In this document: piece by piece, positions 16,337-27,300 of the stretch
Position numbering within the stretch: the stretch's first letter is position 1
Layout: the number at the start of each line of letters is the position of its first letter
Assembly (NCBI GenBank): GCA_016791475.1
Contig: JAEUWI010000002.1
Span: 186,001 to 250,000, forward strand
DNA length: 64,000 nt
From: Candidatus Hydrogenedentota bacterium
GTDB lineage: Bacteria > Hydrogenedentota > Hydrogenedentia > Hydrogenedentales > JAEUWI01
Reading direction: 5' to 3'
The notes under the pieces: model-generated
Database searches by the model: none
What the model was told of the DNA's origin: nothing
The model's input: only the letters and a program-made list of their open reading frames with translations
Made by a program: the position numbers and the translations under genes

Positions 16337-16942
16337 ATGACGGGACAGGATTTACAAGTGAAACTCGACGCCCTCCTCGCGGAAGTCCGGGCCTGCACCC
16401 ACTGCAGGGAAGTATTGCCCCTCGGCCCCCGGCCCGTGCTCCGCGCGAACAGCGCCGCCCGAATTCTGATCGTGGGCCAGGCGCCGGGCACCCGGGTTCA
16501 TGCAACCGGAATCCCCTGGAACGACCCCAGCGGCGTGCGGCTCCGCCAATGGCTGGGGGTGGCCCCGGAGACCTTCTACGACCCGACCCGATTTGCCATC
16601 ATTCCCATGGGCTTCTGTTATCCCGGTCGGGACACTCGCGGCGGCGACCTGCCCCCGCGTCTGGAGTGCGCGCCGCTCTGGCATGATCGCCTGCTGGCGA
16701 TGCTGCCGAATCTGAAACTGACGCTGCTGGTGGGCGCCTATGCCCAACGCTACTATCTTGGTAAGCGAACCGGCAAGACACTGGGCGAGACCGTATCTCG
16801 CTGGCGCGAATTCGGGCCCACCATGTTACCCCTGCCACATCCGTCGCCGCGGAATCGGCTCTGGCTGAGGCGCAATCCGTGGTTTGAGGAGGAAGTGGTG
16901 CCGGAATTGCAGGCAAGGGTAGATGCGCTTCTGAACACGTGA
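16337..16942 (+). CDS. Uracil-DNA glycosylase family protein
   Basis: 201 residues. A CTHC pair near residue 16 is followed by LIVGQAPGTRVHATGIPWNDPSG (about 47-70, the substrate-binding GQAPG loop of the UDG superfamily), PMGFCYPG, and LPLPHPSPRNRLWLRRNPWF (about 164), where HPSPRN matches the catalytic motif II. Single-domain members of this size are widespread and annotated as uracil-DNA glycosylase-like. The cluster cysteines of family 4 or 5 are not all present, so activity on uracil is likely but unproven. It converges on the GT87 gene with only 4 bp between stops. Confidence 0.85.
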   Translation: MTGQDLQVKLDALLAEVRACTHCREVLPLGPRPVLRANSAARILIVGQAPGTRVHATGIPWNDPSGVRLRQWLGVAPETFYDPTRFAIIPMGFCYPGRDTRGGDLPPRLECAPLWHDRLLAMLPNLKLTLLVGAYAQRYYLGKRTGKTLGETVSRWREFGPTMLPLPHPSPRNRLWLRRNPWFEEEVVPELQARVDALLNT

Positions 16943-16946
16943 CCGA

Positions 16947-18212
16947 TCAGGAGTGCCCTGGCTCACGCTTCGGGTTCAGGGTCTTTCGGGGACCGAAATC
17001 ACGCCAATACCATAAGATGAAAGCAATGAGCAGCATGGTCGCCATTACGGATGCGCCGTGAACTCTGGCCCAATCCGATAGTTCGGGAGGCAAGCCGATT
17101 TTGGATAGCCTCGGCGCAATTTGATACGACTTATCCCCGACAAGCATGCAGGCGAACACGGTCGCGCGCCGGGTCCAACCCGGCATCGCCCAGAGTGTGA
17201 TTACAATGAAGTACTGGCCGGTCAGGTCGTAAATGTGAACTGGCATGGCGGCCATCGCGATGATCCAAACCAGTTGCTGATGCCGCAGCCGGTTGGAAAG
17301 TGTATCGTTAAGTTTTGCGTTGGCGCGAGCGACCCAGGCGGTCCCGGCCCCACCCAGAGCAATGCCCAGCAACATGAAATATTTCCCCCAGGGAGTCGCC
17401 CCAAACAGTGCGGGTACGCCGCAGTACCACGACCAACTGTTGAAATACTGGTACTTCAGATGGTTTTCCATCGATCCATCGTAGGCAGCAAAGAGGTCGG
17501 GCGTTGGTACAGCGATGAGCATGAAGAGTGATACCGAAGCACACAACATGACGCCGTAAGTGAACCATCGGACATTCCCGGAGAAGAGGATGTAGAGGAG
17601 TGGAATCAGGCTGATTTGCGGCTTGATGCTCGCCAGCAAGAATCCAAGCAAGAACAGCCATAGAATCCTGCGTTGATGCCCATACCACGCAGCCAGGCAC
17701 CCGAACACGACGATTAACGAAAGTTGCCCCTGAAATATCGCCTGATGTGCCGAACCAAGTAAAGCGCATGCGCCGGCGTACCAACCCAATGGACCTAGCA
17801 GCGGCGATTTCTCTGTACTTTCCGATCCGAGCCTTGCTGCAAGCAGGCAGATGCCCGCGGTCGCCAGGAAGCTGGTAAATCGAAACGTCCAGGCAGCAAT
17901 TTTCCACGGTAACAGGGACATGGGCAGGCTTATGACGGCAATGGTCGGCGGGTAGACGAAAGTTGCCTTGTCCATGGGCGGAACTTCAAAGAAAGATACC
18001 CATGTACGAGTATGGACTTCCTGATCGTAGGGTGACTCCCCATTCCACCAGCAAACACCCCCCGTGTACCAGAATCGGGCATCATAGTCCCATATATTCT
18101 TACCCTTGTTTCGGATCGTGCTCATGTAGAACAGGATTGCGAAGGCCAATAGCAAAAAACAGCCGGTTGCCCACCGACTTCGAAAAAGCGCGCCCCACCG
18201 TGCTTCATCCAT
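16947..18212 (-). CDS. GT87/DUF2029-type integral membrane glycosyltransferase
   Basis: 421 residues with about nine to ten hydrophobic segments. ATG at 18212 is preceded by GGGGAGG. The first periplasmic loop carries W-D-Y-D-A-R-F-W-Y-T-G-G and YDQEVHTRTW, matching the acidic first loop of polyprenol-linked mannosyltransferase-like GT-C enzymes (DUF2029). It probably transfers a sugar from a polyprenyl-phosphate donor outside the inner membrane. It lies 106 bp after the second NRPS gene on the same strand and could be part of that transcript. A glycosylated peptide or envelope acceptor is possible, but this is inference. Confidence 0.8.
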   Translation of the reverse strand: MDEARWGALFRSRWATGCFLLLAFAILFYMSTIRNKGKNIWDYDARFWYTGGVCWWNGESPYDQEVHTRTWVSFFEVPPMDKATFVYPPTIAVISLPMSLLPWKIAAWTFRFTSFLATAGICLLAARLGSESTEKSPLLGPLGWYAGACALLGSAHQAIFQGQLSLIVVFGCLAAWYGHQRRILWLFLLGFLLASIKPQISLIPLLYILFSGNVRWFTYGVMLCASVSLFMLIAVPTPDLFAAYDGSMENHLKYQYFNSWSWYCGVPALFGATPWGKYFMLLGIALGGAGTAWVARANAKLNDTLSNRLRHQQLVWIIAMAAMPVHIYDLTGQYFIVITLWAMPGWTRRATVFACMLVGDKSYQIAPRLSKIGLPPELSDWARVHGASVMATMLLIAFILWYWRDFGPRKTLNPKREPGHS

Positions 18213-18318
18213 GCATTCATCCTCCCCGGCGGCGCTTTCGCACCGCCGCCACTATGAATTGCGCTCAAGCACACCAAGCCGTCTTGCGCAGCCTCGAAGC
18301 GGGTGCCCCGTCGCGGCG

Positions 18319-21300
18319 TCAGGGTGGCGTGTCTCTCGACTCCAACGCATCCATCATGCGTTGGAGGGCTTGCCCAAGTCCAGTGGCATAGGGCGGTCGA
18401 ATCATGGCCATGTGGTTCCCTGGGACTTCCACAATGCGCACACCCTTGAGCGCAATACGCCCCCAACCATACGTGGGGTCCCGCCGTTCAGACTTGTAGG
18501 GGTTGTGTTGTGCTCTAAAGAGCGTTATTTCGGCCTGGATGGGCACCATCCTGTAGTCGCCAATTGCCTGCCGGCTGGAACGCATGACTTTTGTCCTGGA
18601 GCGGACGAGCTGATCAAGAAAAAGTCCCACCCGGCGCTCGCTGATGGTTGGCTTTGAGAGGCCCGCCTGAATAAAGTAGTACTGGACAGAGGCATCGACC
18701 CAGATCCAACGAAGGAACTCCGACAAGCGCAAGGGAGGAAGATCTGAATCTCGATACCGGCTGGAACGCCGCGCAAATAGTCCGATGCCATCACGCAGGT
18801 AGCCCACATGCAGCTTCCAGGTTCGGGCAAGAACGTGGCATCGTGCCCGAATCCGCTCGACAAGGCATTTCAGGTACAATTTGGATAGCGATGCCTTGAT
18901 TCGATAGTGATCGGTAGTTGAGCCGTCGATAACTGCGATAAAGGGGACTTCTTCGCCCGCCTCGATGAGTTGCCGTGCCATTTCATAGGCCAAGGTGCCG
19001 CCGAACGAAAATCCTCCGAGGTAGTAGGGGCCGGCGGGGCGTACCATTTTCATTCCTTCGATGCACCGTCGCGCCACCTCCTCAATTCCGTTGGGACCGC
19101 CCAAGTCGGCGTCGAGGTTGGAAAATCCCCAAAAAGGCTGATCCGAAGAAAGTGCTTCGGCGTAGGCGTCATAGATTCCACCAGAATCACCTGCACCGGG
19201 AAGGCAGAAGAATGGGATCCGGATGCCTGACTTTACTTCTCGGAGTTGAATTCCGCGCAGGGGTTCATTCTCACCCGATCTGGCTCCAAGCTTTCCCGCG
19301 AGTCCGGCGACCGTTGGATTGTCAAAAAAGTCCGACAGGGTCAATGTGCTTCCCCAACGTCGATTTACTCGGTCGAGCACTTTGACTGCAAGTAGTGAAT
19401 GGCCACCGAGCGTGAAAAAATCCGAGTGAATACCGCCGCCATGGGTATCAAGACAGGAGTGCCAGATTTCAAGAAGTACGCGCTCACACTCGTTTCGTGG
19501 GCCTGATGCTTCAACGTTAACGCTCGGTGAACTGGGCTCCGGTAGGGCTTTTCGGTCGAGTTTTCCCTGCACGGTTCGGGGGAAGCGGGCGAGGGGCACG
19601 AACTGAGCCGGGCACATATGGGCGGGCAGTTGCCCCTTGAGGAAATCGGCGAGGTGATCGGTGTTCAGGGTGTCCGGGTTCTGTGTGGCCAGGTAGGCTA
19701 CGAGTCTTGGGCCTGCGCTACCTTTCTCATTCAACAGCAACACGGCATCGTCAACGCCCGGAAACTCGCGCAGCGCGCTTTCTATTTCTCCCGGCTCGAT
19801 GCGGTAGCCGCGCAGCTTGATATAGCGGTCCATGCGGCGGACGAACTGAATGTTCCCGTCACCCTTGAAGTAGACGAGATCGCCGGTGCGGTAGAGGCGT
19901 TTGCTGTCCAGTTCCGTAAAGGGGTCGGGCACGAACTGTCGCGCGGTCAGCTCCGGGGCATTATAGTAGCCTCGGGCGAGCCCCACGCCGCCGATGTAAA
20001 GTTCGCCGGGTACGCCCACAGGCACGGGATTCATGGCGGGGTCAAGCACGTAGATGCGGGTGTTGTGGATTGCCTTGCCTATCGGGGCGTTCCCCGTCGG
20101 CCGGGGATGGGTGTCGTGCGCCTGATATAGGGTGACGTAGATCGCCGCTTCGGTCGGTCCGTAGAGGTTGAGCAGTACGAGGCCGGGTGTAGCTTCCACG
20201 ATGTCGCTCAGCAAGGCCTCGGACAGGGGCTCCACGCCGACCAGCAGCCTGCGCCACGGCAGGGGCGCGCGCCGCTGGGTTTCCAGCAACGTGGGCAGCA
20301 TGAACCCGGGGATGTACCCCGTGACAACCTCTCGTGCCCGGAGCCATTCGAGGCATGCCTCCGGATTGGCCCGCACGCGCTCGGGAATGATGTGCAGGGT
20401 GGCCCCCGCCAGAAGGCTGGTCCACGATTCATAGACGGACACGTCGAAGCTGAAGGCGGTCCAGATGCTGCACGCGTCCCCCGGCCCGATGGGAAGTCGC
20501 GACTGCAAATCCTGGTAGAGGTTGATCACGCCCTGGTGGGTGCAGCATACGCCCTTGGGCTCGCCGGTCGAACCGGAGGTGAAGATGACATAGGCCAGGT
20601 TCTCGCCGCTTGCCCCGATGCCGGGAGAGTCAGTCGCCAAATCCTCCAGCAGCCCCGGCCCATCCAGACACACGCATTCCGCCGCGACGTCGTTCAACTG
20701 GGGGGCGAGCTCGCTTTCCGTCAGGAGCAGGCGGGGCGTCAGCACGGACAGAACCCGGCCGCGCCGCGCCGGGGGATCGAGCAGATCCAGCGGCACATAG
20801 GCGGCTCCGGCTTTGAGGATGCCGATAATCGCCACCATCACCCGCACAGTCCGCCCCAGGAAGAAGGGCACGGGCTCTTCGGGCGCCACGCCCCGCGCCA
20901 GCAGGTAGTGGGCGAGCTGATTGGCTCGGGCGTTGAGTTCACCATAGGTCAGGGAAGTCTCGTCGTCCGCCACCGCGACGCAATCGGGAAGCTCCGCCGC
21001 ACGTGCCTCAAAGAGGCGGTGCAGGGACAGTGTACGGTCCAGCGGGTAGGCCGTGTCCGTCCACGTCTCCAGCAGCAGCGTCCGCTCGGGGCCGTCCACG
21101 ATCTGGAAGTCACCAAGCCGACCGCCTGGGTTCTCAAGAATGGACTTGAGCAGCGTCTCATAGCTGCGCAGCATCCGCGCCGCCGTTTCCGGCAGGAAAA
21201 GCGACGTGTTGTATTCAAGATTCAACAATAGTTCGCCATGCCGTGGCTGGACAGTAAGACTAAGGTCGAATTTTGCGCATCCATTGCTCAACTCCTCGCC

Positions 21301-24249
21301 AGAGATTTGCAGGTCGCAAAACGAAGCCTCGTAGCTTGGGGTGTTGTGCAAGACGAACATGACTTGAAAAATGGGAGCACGGCTCGGGTCCTGCTCTTCA
21401 CGCACTTCCGCGACGACTCTATCGAAGGGAAGGTCCTGATGCTCCAGCGCATCGAGTACAACAGTGTTGAGCCCTCCCAGGAGCTCGGTAAGCGTCGAGT
21501 AGTCAGCCAGCTGCGTCCGCAGCGCGACGGTGTTCACGAAAAAGCCGATCATCTCCTCCATTGCGGGATGATTACGCCCCGCGGATGCGCAACCGATGAC
21601 AATCTCCTGTTGACCGGAATAGCGATGAAGCAGCAACTGCCACGCGGCGATCAGTACCGTGAAGGTCGTCGTATGGTGGTCGAGTGCCAATTGCTCCAGC
21701 TTGGTGGTGCCGGTATCGTCCACGCGACCGCGCGCAACCGCACCTTTCCAAGTCTGACGGGGCGGACGGGGAAAATCGGTGGGTATTTCCAGTACGGGTA
21801 AGGGGGCGGCGAGCTGTTGTTTCCAATACGAAAGTTGATGCTGCAGCGCACCGGATGTGTACTGGCTGCGCTGCCAATGGCTATAGTCCGCATACTGGTA
21901 CTGCAGCGGCGCCAGAGGATGGGGAGCGTCAGAATCATATGATGTGTATGCATCTGCCAAATCTTTGAGCAGGACGCTGATGGACCACCCGTCGAACAGG
22001 GTATGATGAACAATGAGTCCAAGAAAACTATGCTTGGTTCGATGGGTGTAGTAGAAGAACTTTGCGAGGGGACCCTTTTCCAGATTCATCGGATTTCTGG
22101 CCGTCTTGCTCAGGTCTGCCCGAATCTGATTCGCAACGTCTTCATCTTCCGTTGTCGAGTTCAATTCCAAAACGTGAAAAGTCACATCGGACTCAGGCTT
22201 GACAAGCTGAAACAGCCCTTCTTCAGTTCTTTGAAAAGTGGTACGCAGAACTTCGTGCCTGGAAACGACCGCTTCCACGGACTTTCTCAGCTTTGGCAGG
22301 TCGACTGCCCCATTGATTTCGAAGAGTATTGGTATTATATAAGCTGAATTCCCCGGATCGAGATGCTCGATGAACCACAGTCTTTCTTGTGCGAAAGAAG
22401 AGGGCAGGGGCAGCGAGCGGGCGGCCAGCGGAAACTCGGTCCCGACAACAGCCTTGTCATCATGACTAATCCTGCCCAGGGATTCGGCGATACCGACGAG
22501 CGACGGGGCTTCATAGAGATTGCGCAGTGATAATCGAACACCAAACGCTTCTTGAATCCGGAGGAGAAGTCGAGTCGCCAACAGGGAGTGCCCACCCAGC
22601 GCGAAAAAATTGTCGTCAGCTCCGACTACAGGAACCTGGAGCAACTCTTGCCAAAGCGAAGCGAGCTTGCGTTCGACCTCGCTGTCTGGCGCGACGTATT
22701 CCACATTCCCGCGTTCGAACACGGGCTCGGGCAGGGCACGATAGTCGGTCTTGCCATTGCCCGTGAGGGGCATGGTGTCGATACGGATAAATGCCGAAGG
22801 AACCATGTAGTCCGGGAGCGATCGGGTCATATGCTCGCGAAGGGAGGCTACAGGTAATGCCAAGGTCGAAACGTAGTAGGCCACGAGACGGAGGTCGCCC
22901 TGGTCTGTTGTGTGTGGAAGCGCGGCGGCTCCCTGAACACCTTCAAAAGTGACCAACGCGTTCTCTATTTCGCCCAATTCCACACGAAAGCCTCTGAGCT
23001 GAACCTGCCGGTCAATGCGCCCCAAATAGACCATGTCCCCGTCAAGACGTCGAACGAGGTCACCTGACTTGTATAGTATGGCCCCATTATCCTGGGGAAA
23101 CGGACTTGAAATAAATCGCTCAGCGGTCAAGTCCGGGCGATTCATGTACCCTCTGGCGTTGCCAGCTCCGCCGACATAGAGCTCGCCTTCTTCCCCAATT
23201 TCGGCGATCAGTCCGTCGCGGGTTACGACGTGGCATGGCTGGTCCGGAATTGGCACACCAATGTAACTGGGTGTCCCAGGAACGGCCTCATGCTGACGCA
23301 CTCGACGATATGTGACATGGATGGTAGTTTCCGTGATCCCATACATGTTGATCATCTGTGGATTCTCATCGCCATGGCGCTCGAACCATGGCGCGAGGCT
23401 CTGATAGGAAAGGTTCTCTCCTCCAAAGATTACGTAGCGTAATTCCAGCGGCCTGGGCAATTCCTCGGGTTGGGCGAGAACGACGGCCTGAAGCTGTGCA
23501 AAAGCTGAGGGAGTCTGGTTCAACACAGTGACTCCCTCTTCAACAAGTAGACGGTGGAAATCGTCTGGAGAACGACTTAGCCAGTAGGGCACCACGACCA
23601 ACCGTCCGCCATGGAGGAGCGCGCCCCAGATTTCCCAGACAGAGAAATCAAAGGCAAACGAGTGGAAGAGAGTCCAGGTGTCGCGCGCTGAAAAGTCAAA
23701 CCACGCCGCCGTGGATGTGAACAGTCGCGTCACATTTCGATGCGCAATGGGAACACCCTTCGGTCTGCCCGTGGATCCGGATGTATAGATGACGTACGCG
23801 AGCTCATCGCACAGCGCCACCGGCTCGGGGTTCGTCTCCGGGTAGTCTTCCCAGGGTTGCCCCGTGTCGTCCAGCGCGATAAGGGTACTGCTATCGGTGA
23901 AGCGATGCCGCTGCGCCTCAAGGATGATGACCACCGGGCATTGCGCGTCTTCAACGATCATGCGCACGCGTTCTGGCGGATTCGAGGGATCCATGGGCAC
24001 GTAGGCTGCGCCCGCCTTGTGTACGGCCAGGATAGCTGTGACCGTATCGAAGCTTCGCTCGAGGCAGAGGCCCACCAGGGTTTCCCGTCCCACACCCCGC
24101 GCTCTCAGCAGGTGGGCGAGTTGATTCGCACGCCGGTTCAGCGCGTCGTATGTGAGTGTCTCTCCTTCGAACGTAACCGCGGGGCGATCGGGCCCTTCCA
24201 CCACCCGTTGCTCAAAGATCTCGTGTAGACACAGCATCCCTTCACGCAT
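18319..24249 (-). CDS. Bimodular nonribosomal peptide synthetase, A-PCP-C-A-PCP-TE (downstream copy)
   Basis: 1976 residues. First adenylation domain about 8-505 (YTSGSTGRPKGV near 155, catalytic Lys500 in NGK). First carrier has Ser555 in LGGHSL. Condensation domain about 612-1050 has HHTLFDGW at 748 and RHEVLRTTF, an LCL-like pattern. Second adenylation domain about 1075-1575 (FTSGSTGEPKGV, Lys1563). Second carrier Ser1618. Thioesterase about 1670-1970 with nucleophile Ser1748 in GGFSFGG, Asp1775 and a late His in VPGNH. All catalytic residues look intact, so it should make and release a dipeptide. There is no starter condensation domain, so module 1 loads a free amino acid. Specificity residues read by eye are DFWNVFMIHK (threonine-like) and DVYYLGLIYK (no match known to me). 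Confidence 0.93.
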   Translation of the reverse strand: MREGMLCLHEIFEQRVVEGPDRPAVTFEGETLTYDALNRRANQLAHLLRARGVGRETLVGLCLERSFDTVTAILAVHKAGAAYVPMDPSNPPERVRMIVEDAQCPVVIILEAQRHRFTDSSTLIALDDTGQPWEDYPETNPEPVALCDELAYVIYTSGSTGRPKGVPIAHRNVTRLFTSTAAWFDFSARDTWTLFHSFAFDFSVWEIWGALLHGGRLVVVPYWLSRSPDDFHRLLVEEGVTVLNQTPSAFAQLQAVVLAQPEELPRPLELRYVIFGGENLSYQSLAPWFERHGDENPQMINMYGITETTIHVTYRRVRQHEAVPGTPSYIGVPIPDQPCHVVTRDGLIAEIGEEGELYVGGAGNARGYMNRPDLTAERFISSPFPQDNGAILYKSGDLVRRLDGDMVYLGRIDRQVQLRGFRVELGEIENALVTFEGVQGAAALPHTTDQGDLRLVAYYVSTLALPVASLREHMTRSLPDYMVPSAFIRIDTMPLTGNGKTDYRALPEPVFERGNVEYVAPDSEVERKLASLWQELLQVPVVGADDNFFALGGHSLLATRLLLRIQEAFGVRLSLRNLYEAPSLVGIAESLGRISHDDKAVVGTEFPLAARSLPLPSSFAQERLWFIEHLDPGNSAYIIPILFEINGAVDLPKLRKSVEAVVSRHEVLRTTFQRTEEGLFQLVKPESDVTFHVLELNSTTEDEDVANQIRADLSKTARNPMNLEKGPLAKFFYYTHRTKHSFLGLIVHHTLFDGWSISVLLKDLADAYTSYDSDAPHPLAPLQYQYADYSHWQRSQYTSGALQHQLSYWKQQLAAPLPVLEIPTDFPRPPRQTWKGAVARGRVDDTGTTKLEQLALDHHTTTFTVLIAAWQLLLHRYSGQQEIVIGCASAGRNHPAMEEMIGFFVNTVALRTQLADYSTLTELLGGLNTVVLDALEHQDLPFDRVVAEVREEQDPSRAPIFQVMFVLHNTPSYEASFCDLQISGEELSNGCAKFDLSLTVQPRHGELLLNLEYNTSLFLPETAARMLRSYETLLKSILENPGGRLGDFQIVDGPERTLLLETWTDTAYPLDRTLSLHRLFEARAAELPDCVAVADDETSLTYGELNARANQLAHYLLARGVAPEEPVPFFLGRTVRVMVAIIGILKAGAAYVPLDLLDPPARRGRVLSVLTPRLLLTESELAPQLNDVAAECVCLDGPGLLEDLATDSPGIGASGENLAYVIFTSGSTGEPKGVCCTHQGVINLYQDLQSRLPIGPGDACSIWTAFSFDVSVYESWTSLLAGATLHIIPERVRANPEACLEWLRAREVVTGYIPGFMLPTLLETQRRAPLPWRRLLVGVEPLSEALLSDIVEATPGLVLLNLYGPTEAAIYVTLYQAHDTHPRPTGNAPIGKAIHNTRIYVLDPAMNPVPVGVPGELYIGGVGLARGYYNAPELTARQFVPDPFTELDSKRLYRTGDLVYFKGDGNIQFVRRMDRYIKLRGYRIEPGEIESALREFPGVDDAVLLLNEKGSAGPRLVAYLATQNPDTLNTDHLADFLKGQLPAHMCPAQFVPLARFPRTVQGKLDRKALPEPSSPSVNVEASGPRNECERVLLEIWHSCLDTHGGGIHSDFFTLGGHSLLAVKVLDRVNRRWGSTLTLSDFFDNPTVAGLAGKLGARSGENEPLRGIQLREVKSGIRIPFFCLPGAGDSGGIYDAYAEALSSDQPFWGFSNLDADLGGPNGIEEVARRCIEGMKMVRPAGPYYLGGFSFGGTLAYEMARQLIEAGEEVPFIAVIDGSTTDHYRIKASLSKLYLKCLVERIRARCHVLARTWKLHVGYLRDGIGLFARRSSRYRDSDLPPLRLSEFLRWIWVDASVQYYFIQAGLSKPTISERRVGLFLDQLVRSRTKVMRSSRQAIGDYRMVPIQAEITLFRAQHNPYKSERRDPTYGWGRIALKGVRIVEVPGNHMAMIRPPYATGLGQALQRMMDALESRDTPP

Positions 24250-24339
24250 GCTCTCCCGCTCCCAATACTTGATACAGATCTATGACACCCTGGCGGCCCC
24301 GTAATCTCCCGCGCTGCTCCCAGGATTGCCTTCATTTAT

Positions 24340-27300
24340 TCAGATGGTCTTGGATTCCAATTCATCGATGACGCGTTGCAGCGCCCTGCCCAGCCCGACC
24401 GCGTAAGGATGGCGAATGATTACCATGTGATTTCCCGGCACTTCCACCACGCGTACACCCTTGCGGGCGTAGCGGCTCCAGCCGTAGGTCGGGTCCCTGC
24501 GCTCGGATCGCCACGGGTTGTGCTCCGCGCGAAACAGGGTGATCTGCCCCTCAATGGGCTCCATCACATATTCCGCCACGGCGTTCTGGCTTGAGGCCAT
24601 GCTTCGCGCGCTGTAACGCACCAACTGGTCTTCCACCATTTTCAGGCGGCGCTCCGCAATGCTCGGCGAGGCAAGTCCCGCCTGGATCAGGTAATACTGC
24701 ACGGAGGTGTCGAAATGTATCCAGCGAAGATAGTCGCGCAGTTGCACCCGGTTTGCATGGGGAGGCTTCGCGCCGAAGGCGCGTCGGGCCAGTAGCGCCA
24801 TGCCGTCCCGGGCGTACCCAACGTGCATTTTCCAGGTGAAGGCCAGGGTGCGAAGTCGTGCCCGGACGCGCTGCACAAAGTGCCGCAAGTACTCCAGCGT
24901 CATGGCCCGTCGCACATGGTGGTGGTCGGGCGTGGCGCTGTCCAGCATGGCGATGAGGGGCACATCGTCGCCGCTTTCCAGAAGCTGGCGGGCCATCTCG
25001 TAGGCCACGATACCCCCGAAGGAATAACCGCCGATGTAGTAGGGTCCCTCGGGGCGCACCCTTTTCATTTCCTGGATACAGCGCGATGCCAGATACTCGA
25101 TCCTGGCGGGCCCTTCGTCGTCAAAATCTAGATTGGGGAATCCGTAAAAGGGTTGTGAATCCGCGAGGGCGCCGGCAAAGGTTTCATAGGATCCGCCCAC
25201 ATCACCGGCTCCCTTGAGGCAAAAGAAGGGCGTGCGCGTGCCCGATTTGATCTCCAGGAGCTCGTTCCCCCGCCGGGAAGGCGCTTTTGCCCCCTGGGCA
25301 ACACGCACCGCCAGCGCGGCGACGGTGGGGCTGTCAAAAAAGTCCGCCAGAGTTAATTCGGAAGAGAAGTACTCATTGATACGGCCGATAACCTGAATGG
25401 CGAGGAGCGAATGGCCGCCCACGGCGAAGAAGTTTACGTGCCGGCCCGAGCAATCGCTTTGCAAGCAGGCCCGCCAGATGGCCAGGATGGCGGTCTCCGT
25501 ATCGTCGAGCTCGTCGTTCGATTCGTCGTCCACGCGCGGCGCGGGTGGCGCCGGAAGCGCCCGGCGGTCCAATTTTCCCTGGACCGTGCGCGGGAAGGCG
25601 GCGAGGCGGATGTACTGGGCGGGGCGCATGTGGGCCGGCAACTGATCCTTGAGAAAAAAGTCGAGTTCCGAATCGGAGGGCGCGGTCTCCACTCCGATTG
25701 CGAGATAGGCCACGAGGCGTTGTTCCTCCGGTGAATCGTCGGGGACCAGCACCACGGCATCCCGAACCGCGGGATGGGTGCGAAGCAGGCTTTCGATCTC
25801 GCCCGGATCGATCCGGAGGCCGCGCAGCTTGATGTATCGCCCCATCCTGCGCACGAAAACGAGCTGGAGGTCCTCCCGGAGATAAACCTGATCACCGGTG
25901 CGATAGAGCCTGTCCGCGCGGCTATCGCCGAAGGGACTGGAAACGAATTGCGCCTCTGTCAGCTCGGGGTCGCGATAGTAGCCCCGTGCGAGGCCGGCTC
26001 CGCCGGCGTAGAGCTCGCCGGGAACGCCGATGGGCACCGGGTTCATGGCGGGGTCCAGCACATAAAGGTGGGTGTTCCGTATGGCCGTGCCGATGGGCGT
26101 GTTGCCCTGCGGCCGTGGCGCGCCCTGCAGCACGGGGTACAGGGTGACGTATACGGTGGCTTCGGTGGGGCCATAGGCGTTGACCATCATGAGGCCGGGC
26201 GTCGCATCGACAATGGCACCCAGCATCGATTCAGGCAGCGGTTCCACGCCCACCATCAGGCGACGCAGGGGAATGGGATCCCGCATTTGCCGGTCCCGCA
26301 GCGCGGGCAGCATGTAACCCGGAAGGTACGCCGATGCGATCGCATGCTCTTTCATCCAGGCGAGGCATTGATCGCCGTCAAGGCGAACGCGCTCCGGAAT
26401 GATGTGGAGGGCCGCGCCGCCGAGAAGTCCCGTCCAGATCTCATAGACCGTCGCGTCAAAACTGAAGGCGGCCCAGATCGAGCAGGCTTCGCCGGGTCCC
26501 ACAGGCTGGCGGTCGTGGAGATCTTCGAATAAATTCAGGACGCCGCCGTGGTTGCAGCACACGCCTTTCGGCTCACCCGTGGAGCCGGAGGTAAAGATGA
26601 TATAGGCCGCGTCGCTTCCCGCATGGGTCAGTCCGGGCGCGCCGACATCAAGAGACTCCAGTAGTTCCGCATCGTCCAGGCAAACGATTTCGACGCCCGC
26701 CGAAGCCAGACCGGCGCCCATGGACCGTTCTGAGAGTATCAGCCGGGGATTGAGCGCGCCCAGTATGCGATTGCGCCTTCCCGCGGGGTCCTGAAGATCC
26801 AGCGGGACGTAGGCCGCGCCCGCCTTGAGGATCCCGAGTACGGCCACAATTGTGTGTATGCTCCGGGAGAGAAAAAATGGAACCGGCTCGTCGCGGGCGA
26901 CACCCCGGTCGAGGAGCAGCCGGGCGAGCTGGTTGGCCCGTACTTCCAGCGCGCCGTAGGAGAGTGATGTGGTGTCATCGGTGACCGCGAGCGCTTCGGG
27001 GTGACGGTGTACGATCGATTCAAAAGCGCTGACAAGTGAGGCTGAGGGGTCCAGGTCCACGTGTGGCCCCACAAGCCCAAGGACCTGGGCCGTTTCGTCG
27101 GGGCTCAAGAGTTGAAGACGGGCCACCGCGGTCTCGGGGGCGTCAAGCAGCGCGCCAAGGAGCGTTGCATAATTGTCCAGGATTCGATTGGCGGTGGATT
27201 CACGGAAGAGCGCGGTGCAGTATTCGAGGTTCAAGACGAGCTCACCATCTCTGGGCTGGACAGACAAGGTCAAGTCGAACTTCGCCCCTTCATTGCTCAG